Below, in pieces: positions 39,690 to 48,877 of a stretch of 64,000 nt of DNA. A program made the position numbers and the translations under genes. A model generated the notes under the pieces. That model made no database searches, was not told where the DNA came from, and was given only the letters and a program-made list of their open reading frames with translations. Position 1 is the stretch's first letter, and each line of letters opens with the position of its first letter. Location of the stretch: NCBI GenBank assembly GCA_030646715.1, contig JAUSLJ010000035.1, forward strand, positions 169,579 to 233,578, written 5' to 3'. The stretch comes from Agitococcus sp. GTDB lineage: Bacteria > Pseudomonadota > Gammaproteobacteria > Pseudomonadales > Moraxellaceae.

Positions 39690-40361
39690 ATGAGCGGAAA
39701 AACCGCAATTATTATCGGTGCGACAGGGATGGTCGGCAAACAAGTTTTAGCGAGTCTGTTGGCTTCTTCTACCTATAAAAAGGTCATTGCTGTCACGCGC
39801 AAACCGATAGCCGCGCAACCAAAACTCAAAAATCTCGTCATTGATTTTGAGCATTTAGCTGAATCATTAAAGAAGATAAAAGCCGACGAAGCATTTTGTT
39901 GTTTAGGCACGACGATTAAGCAAGCAGGTACAAAAGCCGCTTTTCATAAAGTGGACTACACCTACAATTTTGAATTTGCACACACCTTAAAACAAAATGG
40001 CTGTCAGCATTTTTTGTTAATTTCGGCATTAGGTGCGTCACCCAAAGCCTTGGTGTTTTATAGTCGTGTTAAAGGGCTTTTAGAAAAAGACATCACAGCT
40101 TTAGATTTCCCTCGTTTAAGTATTTTCCGTCCGTCATTATTAATTGGCGAGAGAGAGGAAAATCGCTTGGGTGAAAATATTTCAGCCGCGTTATTTCCTA
40201 TTATAAGCCCATTTTTACGCGGTGGCTTACGAGCCATTCAACCGATTAAAGGTGAAGATGTTGCTAAATCTATGGTTGCCGTAGCACAGCAAGAGCAACC
40301 TGATGATAACCCTCACTTTTATTATTATGACGAAATGAAAGCGTTAACTGTTACTGTTTAA
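39690..40361 (+). CDS. NAD(P)-binding oxidoreductase, TIP30/YbjT-like atypical SDR
   Basis: The 223-residue protein has an N-terminal Rossmann motif IIIGATGMVGKQV (7-19), the AFCCLGTTIKQAGTK block and ISALGASPKALVFYSRVKG, where Tyr and Lys of the catalytic pair are recognisable; SIFRPSLLIGEREENR is typical of the HTATIP2/TIP30-like group. No substrate is known for bacterial members. Ribosome site GAGGCG precedes the ATG. rraA follows nine bases later, so the two are probably one transcript. Confidence 0.82.
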   Translation: MSGKTAIIIGATGMVGKQVLASLLASSTYKKVIAVTRKPIAAQPKLKNLVIDFEHLAESLKKIKADEAFCCLGTTIKQAGTKAAFHKVDYTYNFEFAHTLKQNGCQHFLLISALGASPKALVFYSRVKGLLEKDITALDFPRLSIFRPSLLIGEREENRLGENISAALFPIISPFLRGGLRAIQPIKGEDVAKSMVAVAQQEQPDDNPHFYYYDEMKALTVTV

Positions 40362-40370
40362 GGATTGAAA

Positions 40371-40859
40371 ATGACCATGTATATAACTCCCGATTTATGT
40401 GATGCTTACCCCAATGTTCGTGTCTTAACACCAATGTTTAAAAGCTTTGGTGGTCGTTCATCGTTTGGTGGTCAAGTGGTGACGGTTAAATGTTTTGAAG
40501 ATAATTCACGTGTCAAAGAGTTATTAGCCACCGATGGCACAGGTAAAGTGTTGGTTGTTGATGGGGGCGGTTCACTACGTTGTGCTTTATTGGGCGATTT
40601 AATTGGTGATAGTGCCGTTAAATGTGGTTGGGAAGGCGTGATTGTTTATGGTGCTGTACGAGATGTTGATGCCTTAGCTCAATTAGATTTGGGTGTGCAA
40701 GCGTTATCTCCTATTCCGTTAAAAAGTGTGCGTAAAGGCGTGGGAGATGTGGGTTTGACGCTAGAAATTGGTGGTGTCATGATTGCCAATGGTGAATATA
40801 TTTATGCGGATAACAATGGCGTAATCGTTTCAGCGGATGTGTTGGCGATGCCTGAATAG
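40371..40859 (+). CDS. rraA: RraA family protein (RNase E regulator or HMG/CHA aldolase fold)
   Basis: I start at the ATG at 40371 (AAGGA six bases upstream), giving 162 residues. [40 protein letters not shown] and [16 protein letters not shown] are the hallmark blocks of the RraA family; the GD and RD metal-site residues seen in class II aldolase relatives are present. In E. coli RraA inhibits RNase E; many environmental homologues are aldolases, so either role is possible, with the short length favouring RraA. Confidence 0.88.
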   Translation: MTMYITPDLCDAYPNVRVLTPMFKSFGGRSSFGGQVVTVKCFEDNSRVKELLATDGTGKVLVVDGGGSLRCALLGDLIGDSAVKCGWEGVIVYGAVRDVDALAQLDLGVQALSPIPLKSVRKGVGDVGLTLEIGGVMIANGEYIYADNNGVIVSADVLAMPE

Positions 40860-40895
40860 CTTCGTATTTCACTCAGGCTGCTTATCTTTCCTCAT

Positions 40896-40920
40896 AAAAA
40901 AGAGCCTGACTAGCAGGCTC
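40896..40920 (-). terminator. Terminator between rraA and alkB
   Basis: GAGCCTG and CAGGCTC (40902-40920) form a 7-bp stem with a 5-base loop. The AAAAAA run at 40896-40901 becomes a U-run on the minus strand, so it mainly ends the alkB message; rraA could also use the hairpin. Confidence 0.8.
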
Positions 40921-40946
40921 AAAAGGGTAAGCGTTTGTCGATGCGA

Positions 40947-42194
40947 TTAGGCAGCAACGGACTCGGGTACTGTTTCCTGCGTGATTTTATTATCCACTTT
41001 GGCAGGTTGAATATAGTGATACTTAGCCATAATCTCATTGCGACGTGATGGGTCGATATTGGCTTTAGACAAATCACCTTTGTAATGTTGCACTACACGC
41101 TCATCCATTAAACTGTACCACCAGCTTGGAATGTAGGCAGGTAATAACATCGAGGCATAACCACTCGGTAATTGCGGTGCATTTTCAAAATGACGTAATG
41201 CTTGGAAACTACGGCTTGGATGTGCATGATGGTCAGAGTGACGTTGTAATTGATACAAGAACAAGTTAGTCACTACATGATTGCTGTTCCAGCTATGCTC
41301 AGGCGCAGTACGTACATATTTGCCATTCGGTAATTTTTCACGTTTTAAACCGTAATGTTCCACATAGTTAATCACTTCTAATAAGCTTGCACCATAAGCA
41401 CCTTGGCCAATTAAGAAGGGAATCGCACGCGGGCCACAAACAGCGGTTGTTAAACCTAAGAAGCTTGCGGACATTGCCCAGCCTTGCAATAATTCATTTT
41501 CCATTGACCAAAAGCTTTTGCCTTTACGTTCTAAACGTTCAGTTTCAATTTTAACGGCAGATTTAAAACCACCAATGACGGTACGCGGTAAAAACTTCCA
41601 GAAGCTTTCACCTAAACGGCTGCTCGCTGGATCTTCTGGTGTCGCAACACGTTTGTGATGGCCAAAATTGTGTTCAACGGCAAAGTGTGTGTAGCCTGTA
41701 GGAGCGAGTGCTAACATTGCCAACAAACGATCGGCCTTGTCGTGTTTATGACCCAGTTCGTGCGCGGTGTTAATCGCAATACCGTTAATAGCACCCACAG
41801 AAAAAGTTAAACCAATACGATCAGCAACTGGTGTACTTTTACGACTCGCTAACCAAGCCCCTAAAAAAGTTACCGCATATTGAGCAGGAATAAAGGCTTT
41901 AACAATGCGGCCATAATACTTGTCGTTTTCTAATTCTTGAACCGCCGAGGTAGGTGGATTACTTTTATCTTCACCAATTAAACGGTCAACGGCAGGAATA
42001 ACACCATGTACAAGAATAGGACCAGTCCATGCAAGAGCACGTAAACGCTTGGGGGCAATGGCATAAGCACTGAGTGCAGCCAAACCAATCACAGGGAGAG
42101 CAGGACTCAATAGCCATAAATAGCGTTTTGGATCCTTCCACGGTGTTGTTTTTTCGCTGGTGGTCAGTAAGTCATCACGTGTTTTTGCGTTCAT
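40947..42194 (-). CDS. alkB: Alkane 1-monooxygenase
   Basis: The 415-residue membrane di-iron enzyme hydroxylates the terminal carbon of medium-chain n-alkanes. All histidine boxes are visible: HELGH (145-149), EHNFGHH with KRVATPEDPA after it (174-190), NYVEHYG (276-282) and LQRHSDHH (316-323). Several hydrophobic helices precede the first box. Electron partners rubredoxin and rubredoxin reductase are not in this window and must lie elsewhere. A divergent AraC-family regulator and an Acr1-like reductase gene adjoin, suggesting an alkane-responsive locus. Confidence 0.96.
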   Translation of the reverse strand: MNAKTRDDLLTTSEKTTPWKDPKRYLWLLSPALPVIGLAALSAYAIAPKRLRALAWTGPILVHGVIPAVDRLIGEDKSNPPTSAVQELENDKYYGRIVKAFIPAQYAVTFLGAWLASRKSTPVADRIGLTFSVGAINGIAINTAHELGHKHDKADRLLAMLALAPTGYTHFAVEHNFGHHKRVATPEDPASSRLGESFWKFLPRTVIGGFKSAVKIETERLERKGKSFWSMENELLQGWAMSASFLGLTTAVCGPRAIPFLIGQGAYGASLLEVINYVEHYGLKREKLPNGKYVRTAPEHSWNSNHVVTNLFLYQLQRHSDHHAHPSRSFQALRHFENAPQLPSGYASMLLPAYIPSWWYSLMDERVVQHYKGDLSKANIDPSRRNEIMAKYHYIQPAKVDNKITQETVPESVAA

Positions 42195-42292
42195 GTTGTT
42201 AAACCTTGTTGGACGATTTGTATGGTAATCTTGACGAATAATAACAATTGAAGCCAGTTGTCAGCGTCCGCCAAACCTGCGTTAAACTCCGA

Positions 42293-42324
42293 CATTGTAC
42301 AATGGTACATTTGTTGTGTATTTT
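42293..42324 (+). promoter_or_regulatory. 12-bp perfect palindrome over a candidate araC promoter
   Basis: CATTGTACAATG (42293-42304) is a perfect palindrome in the alkB-araC divergent gap. It overlaps TTGTAC (42295-42300), 18 bases from TATTTT (42319-42324), a possible -35/-10 pair reading toward the araC gene. It could be an operator for the regulator or another repressor; this is unproven. Confidence 0.4.
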
Positions 42325-42375
42325 AACGCATCTTTTTATAGCTTCAGTCTTGAGTTTTTGGGGTTAATTTAATTT

Positions 42376-43290
42376 ATGGATGCACTCAGTCATATTTTGG
42401 AGGAAGTTCACCTGCGAGGAGCAGAGTATCTGTATGTCAGTGGTCATGATCGTTGGTGTTTTGGCTTGCACGAGCAAACCATTTTTCATGTGGTATTAAC
42501 AGGTTCAGTTCGTTTGGTATTGCCTAACATAGAAGAAAGGATGTTGGAAGCAGGGGATATTGTTTTTATTCCTGCGGGGGCAGAGCATCGTTTTTTGCAT
42601 CCTGAAGCGACATGGAAACCTCAGAGTTTGCTTGATGAGTTTAATGGTCATCGTAACGACCCTGTGCATTTAGGTGAGGGCTTAAGCAATACGCTGATTT
42701 TGTCGGTACGGTGTTTATTAGATGTGGAAATGGCGCGACCATTATTGTCGTCTTTGCCTCCTAGTATTGTTATTCAACAAGGTTTAGACGGAAGTGGCCC
42801 AGCATGGTTGCGTCTAGGTTTAGATTTTTTGGCATTAGAGTCGGAATTATATCGACCTGGTCGAGATACCTTGATTAATCGTTTAATTAGTATGTTTTTA
42901 ATTGAATGTGTGCGTGATTATGTTGAGCAATTACCGAAAGATGCCAACAGTTGGCTCAATGCTGTTCGTGACCCGTATTTATCACCTGTACTGAGCGCAA
43001 TTCATGCGAAACCTGCGTATGGCTGGACAGTCGTAGAATTAGCAAGCATTGCTTGTTTGTCGCGTTCGGCTTTTGCCGAGCGGTTTTCGCAAATGATTGG
43101 TCAGCCACCGCTCTCGTATTTAACACAATATCGTTTAAGGTTGGCGACAAGATTGTTAGTTCAGCAAGATATGAGCATTAGTAAAATTAGCGAAAAAGTC
43201 GGTTATGCTTCGGAAACGGCATTCAGTCAGGCATTTCGCCGTCAATATGAAGTTTCGCCGAGTCAGTATAAAAAAGAACGTGCGCTGTGA
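42376..43290 (+). CDS. AraC-family transcriptional regulator, probable alkB regulator
   Basis: The 304-residue protein has an N-terminal cupin-like sensor domain (about 1-190; MLEAGDIVFIPAGAEHRF) and a C-terminal double helix-turn-helix (about 205-302; VVELASIACLSRSAFAERF, then ISKISEKVGYASETAFSQAFRRQY). It is transcribed away from alkB across a 181-bp gap. AraC-type AlkR controls alkM in Acinetobacter, so an alkane-sensing role is a reasonable inference; however its cupin N-terminus differs from the XylS-like AlkR sensor, so the inducer may differ. Confidence 0.85.
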   Translation: MDALSHILEEVHLRGAEYLYVSGHDRWCFGLHEQTIFHVVLTGSVRLVLPNIEERMLEAGDIVFIPAGAEHRFLHPEATWKPQSLLDEFNGHRNDPVHLGEGLSNTLILSVRCLLDVEMARPLLSSLPPSIVIQQGLDGSGPAWLRLGLDFLALESELYRPGRDTLINRLISMFLIECVRDYVEQLPKDANSWLNAVRDPYLSPVLSAIHAKPAYGWTVVELASIACLSRSAFAERFSQMIGQPPLSYLTQYRLRLATRLLVQQDMSISKISEKVGYASETAFSQAFRRQYEVSPSQYKKERAL

Positions 43291-43413
43291 TTGATTAAAA
43301 TGCGGCTAAGTAGTGGGTTTTAAAACTCAGTAATGGGCTTTTCAGCCAATGGCGAAACTGACTATTTTTGCCAATCTGAGTTAAACAATTCCTCAAATAT
43401 AAAGAGAGTAACA

Positions 43414-44316
43414 ATGACTAAGTTAACCGAAAATAATCCGCCTAAATGGACTCGCGCTATTGCATGGTTTACCAATCCAAAAGGTTTAAATAACGATAAA
43501 AAATTGCGCCAAGCAGTAAACGGTAAAGTGGTGCTGATTACAGGGGCATCGTTTGGTATTGGTGAAGCAACAGCGCAACGAATGGCAGCAATGGGTGCAA
43601 AAGTCGTATTAGTGGCACGCAGTGCCGACAAACTAGAACAAGTGGCCGCTTCGATTCGTTCCACAGGCGGAAAAGCTTTTACTTACACTACCGATCTAAG
43701 TAAACCCGATGAAGCGAAAAAGCTTGCGGAAGATATTTTGCGCGATCATGGTCATGTTGATGTTTTGATCAACAATGCAGGGCGTTCAATTCGTCGTTCG
43801 ATTTCGTTATCGGTTAATCGTTTTCATGATTTTGAACGGACAATGGCTATTAATTATTTAGGCCCTGTTCAATTGGTTTTGGCGTTATTACCGTCGATGC
43901 AAGCACGTAAACAAGGCCATATTGTTAATATTTCGACGTGGGGTGTGCGTATGCCACCAGGGGCACGTTGGTCGGCTTATCAAGCCTCTAAAGGTGCATT
44001 TGATACATGGTTACGTAGTGTTGCCCTTGAAATTAAAGTAGATGGTATTACCACTACGTCAATTTATCCTGCGATTGTGTATACCCGTATGAGCGCGCCA
44101 ACACCTGGAATGCACTCTTTACCAGGAATGACCACCGACGAAGCAGCACATGTTATTGAGTTAGCGGTTGTCGAAAAGCCGTTTGAGATTACGCCACCGT
44201 GGTTGTATTCGTGGCAAATTGCTTCAGTCATCTTACCAACACCTGTACGTAAAAGTATGGAGTGGGTATTCAAGTTCACTAAAGACAGTGAAGCGAGTAT
44301 TAAAACGGTTAAATAA
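43414..44316 (+). CDS. Short-chain dehydrogenase, Acr1-like fatty acyl-CoA reductase candidate
   Basis: I start at the ATG at 43414 (AGAGAG nine bases ahead), giving 300 residues; the frame is open further upstream but without a ribosome site. NADP motif TGASFGIG (43-50) and catalytic Tyr189/Lys193 are present. NNAGRSIRRS (120-129), NRFHDFERTMAINYLG and the LLPSMQARKQGHIVNIS stretch closely parallel the aldehyde-forming acyl-CoA reductase Acr1 of Acinetobacter, recalled from memory. It could reduce fatty acyl-CoA to aldehyde for wax esters or handle an alkane oxidation product; substrate is inference. Confidence 0.78.
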   Translation: MTKLTENNPPKWTRAIAWFTNPKGLNNDKKLRQAVNGKVVLITGASFGIGEATAQRMAAMGAKVVLVARSADKLEQVAASIRSTGGKAFTYTTDLSKPDEAKKLAEDILRDHGHVDVLINNAGRSIRRSISLSVNRFHDFERTMAINYLGPVQLVLALLPSMQARKQGHIVNISTWGVRMPPGARWSAYQASKGAFDTWLRSVALEIKVDGITTTSIYPAIVYTRMSAPTPGMHSLPGMTTDEAAHVIELAVVEKPFEITPPWLYSWQIASVILPTPVRKSMEWVFKFTKDSEASIKTVK

Positions 44317-44345
44317 AAAAGTAAGGGCGATTCAAGAATCGCCCT
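44315..44345. terminator. Bidirectional terminator between SDR gene and hemN
   Basis: AGGGCGATT and AATCGCCCT (44324-44345) form a 9-bp stem with a 4-base loop. The preceding AAAAAA (44315-44320) gives a U-run for the minus-strand hemN message. Confidence 0.82.
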
Positions 44346-44350
44346 AAATA

Positions 44351-45733
44351 TTAAATCACTTTAGAAAAACGTTGCTGTTGTCCTTGCCGTAAATAGACAT
44401 CAAATACCATACAGATATTACGAATTAGTAAACGACCACGCGGCAACACCTGTAGTCTGTTTTTATCCAACACAATTAAACCATCATCTGCCATTACTGC
44501 TAATTGACGAAGCTCTTCGGCAAAATAGTCATTGAAGTTGATACTCCATGTTTTTTCAAATTTTGAAATATCTATTTTAAACAAGCAGATAAGCTCAGTA
44601 ATTAATGCTCTTCGGAGTTTGTCATCGGTGCTCAAACGCACACCACGGTAGACAGGTAATTTTCCCGCGCTGACACAAGTATGATATTCCTCTAAGGTTT
44701 TGACATTTTGACTGTAAGTATCATCAACCATGCCGATAGATGTAATTCCTAAGCCAATTAAATCACATCCTGCATGGGTGCTATAACCCTGAAAGTTACG
44801 GTACAAGGTGCCATTTTCTTGAGCTAAGGCTAGTTCGTCGTCAGGTTTGGCAAAATGATCCATACCAATATAGATATAACCTGCTTGCTGTAAACGTTCG
44901 ATAACGTATTGCAAAATCGCTAATTTAGTCGCGGCAGAGGGCAGCGTGTTTTCGTCCATTTGTTTTTGCACTTTAAACAAATGTGGCAAATGGGCGTAGT
45001 TAAACACCGACAGACGATCAGGATTCAACGCTAAAACTTTGTCTAAAGTGAGAGCAAAAGATTCGACAGTTTGAAAAGGTAGCCCATAAATTAAATCAAT
45101 GTTAATGGAATGAAAGCCATAAGTTCGTGCCGCATCAACCGCAGCCGCTGTTTGTTCTAAGGATTGAATACGATTAACGGCTGCTTGAACTTTAGGGTCA
45201 AAATCTTGCACACCAAAACTCATGCGATTAAAACCTAATTCTCGAAGCAATTTTATTTTAGCGGGAGTGACTTCGCGGGGGTCAATCTCGATGGAGTAAT
45301 CGCCTTTATCTTCATCTAATAAATTAAAATGTTGGCGTAACTTATTCATTAGGCTGGTTATTTCATCATCACTGATAAAAGTAGGCGTGCCACCACCAAA
45401 ATGCAATTGGCTAACAGGACGTTTTTCACTAAAACGAGCGGCTTGTAATTCAATTTCTAAATATAGGTCGTCTAAATACGGTGAGGCGCGTTTACGGTTG
45501 GCAGTAATAATTTTATTACAGGCGCAGTAATAACAAACCGTGCCACAAAAAGGTAGATGTACATACAACGATAACGGACGTTGACTGCTATTACTATCGC
45601 TAATCGCTTGCAGATACTCGGTTTCACCAAATTGATTATGAAACTGAACAGCGGTGGGATAAGACGTATAACGTGGACCTGCTAAGTCATAACGCTGGAT
45701 AAGCTCGACATCAAATTCAATAGAACTATTCAT
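44351..45733 (-). CDS. hemN: Oxygen-independent coproporphyrinogen III oxidase
   Basis: The 460-residue radical-SAM enzyme decarboxylates coproporphyrinogen III in haem synthesis without oxygen. The cluster motif is Cys63-x3-Cys67-x2-Cys70 in VHLPFCGTVCYYC, with a further Cys72; the N-terminal RYDLAGPRYTSYPTA and the GGGTPTF and EIDPREVT blocks are those of true HemN rather than HemW. Often FNR-controlled, but no clear FNR box was seen upstream. Stands alone between a terminator and a dispersed repeat. Confidence 0.95.
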   Translation of the reverse strand: MNSSIEFDVELIQRYDLAGPRYTSYPTAVQFHNQFGETEYLQAISDSNSSQRPLSLYVHLPFCGTVCYYCACNKIITANRKRASPYLDDLYLEIELQAARFSEKRPVSQLHFGGGTPTFISDDEITSLMNKLRQHFNLLDEDKGDYSIEIDPREVTPAKIKLLRELGFNRMSFGVQDFDPKVQAAVNRIQSLEQTAAAVDAARTYGFHSINIDLIYGLPFQTVESFALTLDKVLALNPDRLSVFNYAHLPHLFKVQKQMDENTLPSAATKLAILQYVIERLQQAGYIYIGMDHFAKPDDELALAQENGTLYRNFQGYSTHAGCDLIGLGITSIGMVDDTYSQNVKTLEEYHTCVSAGKLPVYRGVRLSTDDKLRRALITELICLFKIDISKFEKTWSINFNDYFAEELRQLAVMADDGLIVLDKNRLQVLPRGRLLIRNICMVFDVYLRQGQQQRFSKVI

Positions 45734-45854
45734 ACAAGGACTCGATAGTATTTGTCCTTATAGTTTATAGGGGATTGTGATACGAATACATACGCAAAAG
45801 GGATTAAGATCTGTTGATGTATTGAAATTTAGACCGTTTTTACCAAGTGGCTTC

Positions 45855-45902
45855 CGACCCCGTTCAGCCAAAGCCTAAACGCGCCCTGAGCGAAGTCGAA
45901 TG
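45855..45902. repeat. Degenerate CTCCGCTCAG hairpin repeat, hemN-yaiI gap
   Basis: CCGACCCCGTTCAG (left) and CCCTGAGCGAAGTCGAA (right) are a more diverged copy of the hairpin family at 24117 and 28699, lying just after the yaiI stop codon on the minus strand. Confidence 0.65.
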
Positions 45903-45905
45903 GGA

Positions 45906-46364
45906 TTATTTTTTGCCGTGTTTCATTAAAAACTTATCCAGTTGATTGGCAAAAGCGACTTTATCTTTAGCGCCATAGCCTGAAGTAAAGCTTTGTACTT
46001 GGCCAGTTTCTCTAAGTTCGGTCATCAAGTTACGCATGGTTAAACGATTGCCAATGGTTTCAGGCGTATAAAATTCACCACGCGGATTGAGGGCATAAAC
46101 GCCTTTGGCAACCACAGCCGCCGCTAAGGGAATATCAGCAGTTATGACTAAATCACCTGTTTGTGACTGCTCAACTATCCAATTATCAGCAACATCAAAG
46201 CCTGACGGCACTTGTATCGAGCGAATCACTTGCGAGGCAGGGACACGGACATGACAATTAGCGACTAAAGTCATGGTGATTTGTAAACGTTCTGCGGCGC
46301 GAAATAACACTTCTTTAACAACAATAGGACAGGCATCGGCATCAACCCAAATTTGCATTGGCAT
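45906..46364 (-). CDS. yaiI: YaiI/YqxD family protein (UPF0178, DUF188)
   Basis: The 152-residue protein begins MPMQIWVDADACPIVVKEV and has VITADIPLAAAVVAKG and LNPRGEFYT, all characteristic of the UPF0178/DUF188 family, a PIN-like nuclease fold with conserved aspartates. Function is not established. Its ATG overlaps the yigB stop by one base, so it appears to be the last gene of the lptM-lysA-dapF-xerC-yigB run. Confidence 0.9.
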   Translation of the reverse strand: MPMQIWVDADACPIVVKEVLFRAAERLQITMTLVANCHVRVPASQVIRSIQVPSGFDVADNWIVEQSQTGDLVITADIPLAAAVVAKGVYALNPRGEFYTPETIGNRLTMRNLMTELRETGQVQSFTSGYGAKDKVAFANQLDKFLMKHGKK

Positions 46365-47065
46365 TATTCCATTTGTGACTTAATTTTTTCGATAGCATCG
46401 GGCAGGTCTTCAAAGTTAGTGACGACGGCATCGGGCTGCATATCTAATGGCCACGGCTGATTTAACCAATTGACCCATATTGTTTTCATACCGACATCAC
46501 GCGCAGCTTGAATGTCTTGCACGGGATGATCGCCGATATGTACGGCTTGATGCGGAGCAACATTGGCTTTTTCTAATGCTTGATGAAACATCGCAGGATG
46601 AGGCTTTGCAAAACCGACACCCGCAGCCGATAAATGATGACTAAACAAATGACCAATGCCAATGGTTTTCACATCAGCATTGCCATTACTTAGAGCATAC
46701 ATAGGATATTGACACGCTAAATCTTCTAAAGTTTCTAACACATAAGGAAAATATTGGACAATATTACGTTGCTGTTGAAAGACTTCGTAGGCTTTTTTGA
46801 CAATGGTGTTGACATCACCTTCAACATGGCCTTCTAACACTTTGCGTAGAGTTGTGAGACGTAATTGAGTGAGGTCATGACTAATATCAGGTTGTTCGGT
46901 GCCGATTTTGTCTTTGTATTGTTCAAATTGAACAGTGCTGACTTTAAAGCGTAATTCAGGTTGATTTTTATAAATCCATTCCATCATGGCGTTTTCGGCA
47001 CGCGCAATAATCGGGTCAACCGACCATAAAGTATTGTCTAAATCAAACGTGAGCAGTTTTATCAT
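46364..47065 (-). CDS. yigB: HAD-superfamily phosphatase, YigB type
   Basis: The 233-residue protein has the HAD catalytic start LTFDLDNTLW (Asp8, Asp10), YALSNGNADVKTIGIG and the late GDHPVQDIQAARDVGMKTIWVN. In E. coli YigB dephosphorylates 5-amino-6-ribitylamino-uracil phosphate in riboflavin synthesis, as well as FMN. The dapF-xerC-yigB order here is the same as in E. coli, which supports the name. Start codon overlaps the xerC stop by four bases. Confidence 0.9.
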   Translation of the reverse strand: MIKLLTFDLDNTLWSVDPIIARAENAMMEWIYKNQPELRFKVSTVQFEQYKDKIGTEQPDISHDLTQLRLTTLRKVLEGHVEGDVNTIVKKAYEVFQQQRNIVQYFPYVLETLEDLACQYPMYALSNGNADVKTIGIGHLFSHHLSAAGVGFAKPHPAMFHQALEKANVAPHQAVHIGDHPVQDIQAARDVGMKTIWVNWLNQPWPLDMQPDAVVTNFEDLPDAIEKIKSQME

Positions 47066-48003
47066 TCTTTCTTCGCCCGAGGATGTGCCTTATCGTACAC
47101 ATTTGCTAGATGTTGGTAGTCCAAATGAGTATAAATCTGAGTGGTACTAATGCTGGCATGACCAAGCAATTCTTGTACCGCTCGCAAGTCCTGACTAGAT
47201 TCTAGCAGATGTGAAGCAAAACAGTGACGTAATAAATGTGGATGTAGGTGTTGAGCAATACCAATTCGTCGTGCTTGCGACTCTAAAGCAAACTGAATAG
47301 CACGTTCGCTGAAACGACCACCACGTTCTGTTAAAAATATCCAGTTGCCGCTATCGGCTTTGAGAAAATCACTACGAATGCGCAACCAGTCACGGATGGC
47401 AATAATCGCTTTGCGGCCAACAGGTAAAACGCGTGTTTTGCGACCTTTACCAGTGACAGTGATTATCCCGTCACTTAAGTCAATATCGATTAATTGTGCG
47501 TTACTAAGTTCAGATACCCGTAAACCGCTGGAATAAAACAGCTCCATTACCGCTCGGTCACGCGTCCATAATTTAATGGCGTGTTCGCCTTCGGGTGGTG
47601 GAGCATCTAACAAGGCATGAATGGTGTCAACATCTATAACATGGGGGAGTTCACGCGGCTGCCGTTTAATTTTAAAGGCGCGGGCTGGGTTGACGCTAAC
47701 TTTGCTTTGTTGTCCTAGCCAATCATAAAAGCCACGCATCGCCGATAACATCCGTTGGACGCTGGTCGGTAGTAATGAATTCGTTGAAAGTAGAGGGCCG
47801 ATAAAAGCACTTAGGCGATCTTGGTCTAGTTCAGCCCATTCTTCACAACCTTGTTTGACTAAAAAGATAGCCAGTTTGTTAAGGTCACGTCGATAGGCGG
47901 CCAACGTATGTTCGGAAACATAACGCTGGCTATGGAGTATGCCTAACCATGCCTCAAGGTCATCAAGAAGGATGTCGAGGTGTGACGCTTTATCACCATT
48001 CAT
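47062..48003 (-). CDS. xerC: Tyrosine recombinase XerC
   Basis: I take the ATG at 48003, which overlaps the dapF stop by eleven bases and gives 313 residues; the frame continues to 48024. The N-terminal SAM-like DNA-binding domain ([29 protein letters not shown]) is followed by the catalytic part with Arg in SSGLRVSEL, Lys in [35 protein letters not shown] holding the nucleophilic tyrosine. With XerD it resolves chromosome dimers at dif, under FtsK control. Confidence 0.95.
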   Translation of the reverse strand: MNGDKASHLDILLDDLEAWLGILHSQRYVSEHTLAAYRRDLNKLAIFLVKQGCEEWAELDQDRLSAFIGPLLSTNSLLPTSVQRMLSAMRGFYDWLGQQSKVSVNPARAFKIKRQPRELPHVIDVDTIHALLDAPPPEGEHAIKLWTRDRAVMELFYSSGLRVSELSNAQLIDIDLSDGIITVTGKGRKTRVLPVGRKAIIAIRDWLRIRSDFLKADSGNWIFLTERGGRFSERAIQFALESQARRIGIAQHLHPHLLRHCFASHLLESSQDLRAVQELLGHASISTTQIYTHLDYQHLANVYDKAHPRAKKE

Positions 48004-48832
48004 ACATACGCAACACGCCATCAAATACTCGTGCTGTTGGCCCTGTCATCCACACGGGATTACCTTCGCCTTGCCAACGAATATCTAACTCACCACCACG
48101 AAGTTGCACGCGTACTCGCTCATCCAATAAGCCTTGTTGTATGCCTGCAACAACCGCAGCACAAGTACCCGTACCACAGGCTAAAGTTTCACCTGTGCCA
48201 CGTTCAAACACGCGTAAACGGGCATTGTTACGGTCGATAATCTGTAAAAAGCCAACATTCACACGCTCAGGAAAACGGGCATGGCTTTCTAATGGCCGAC
48301 CAATTTCGCGAACAGGTGCAGTATCCACATCATCAACCAAAATCACGGCATGAGGATTACCCATACTAACTGCGCTAATTTCGAGTATTCGATTAGCAAC
48401 TTCTATGGGGTAAGTTAATGCTCGTTGTTCGGCAATAAACGGTATTTCTGCTGGCTCTAAACGTGGAACACCCATATTGACACGCACCCAACCATTAGGG
48501 GCAATATTTAACTCAATAATGCCGCTCGCGGTTTCAACCACTAATTTACTTTTACGCGTCAGTTTACGATCACGGACAAAACGGGCGAAACAACGCGCAC
48601 CGTTGCCACATTGCTGTACTTCTGAGCCATCGGCATTAAAAATCCGATAGCAAAAATCGACATCGGGACGCGAAGGGGGTTCGACCAATAAAAGTTGGTC
48701 AAAGCCCACCCCAAAATGGCGGTCGGCAATTTGTTTGATTTGATACGTTTCTAAACGCGCTCGCTGGGTGATACAGTCAATCACCACAAAATCATTGCCG
48801 AGGCCATGCATCTTGGTAAATTCCAGACGCAT
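47993..48832 (-). CDS. dapF: Diaminopimelate epimerase
   Basis: The 279-residue enzyme converts LL- to meso-diaminopimelate for lysine and peptidoglycan. The two catalytic cysteines are Cys75 in [11 protein letters not shown] and Cys219 in [22 protein letters not shown] at the N-terminus and a normal length confirm the call. It follows lysA by 45 bp and overlaps xerC. Confidence 0.97.
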   Translation of the reverse strand: MRLEFTKMHGLGNDFVVIDCITQRARLETYQIKQIADRHFGVGFDQLLLVEPPSRPDVDFCYRIFNADGSEVQQCGNGARCFARFVRDRKLTRKSKLVVETASGIIELNIAPNGWVRVNMGVPRLEPAEIPFIAEQRALTYPIEVANRILEISAVSMGNPHAVILVDDVDTAPVREIGRPLESHARFPERVNVGFLQIIDRNNARLRVFERGTGETLACGTGTCAAVVAGIQQGLLDERVRVQLRGGELDIRWQGEGNPVWMTGPTARVFDGVLRMYEW

Positions 48833-48877
48833 AATGGCTCTCTCTTAAATTGTAAATACTTGGGGTCTATAGTGGCG

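Noticed and set aside
45734..45905. FNR site upstream of hemN
   Set aside because: Only a half-site (TTGAT) was found; no TTGAT-N4-ATCAA palindrome is present.
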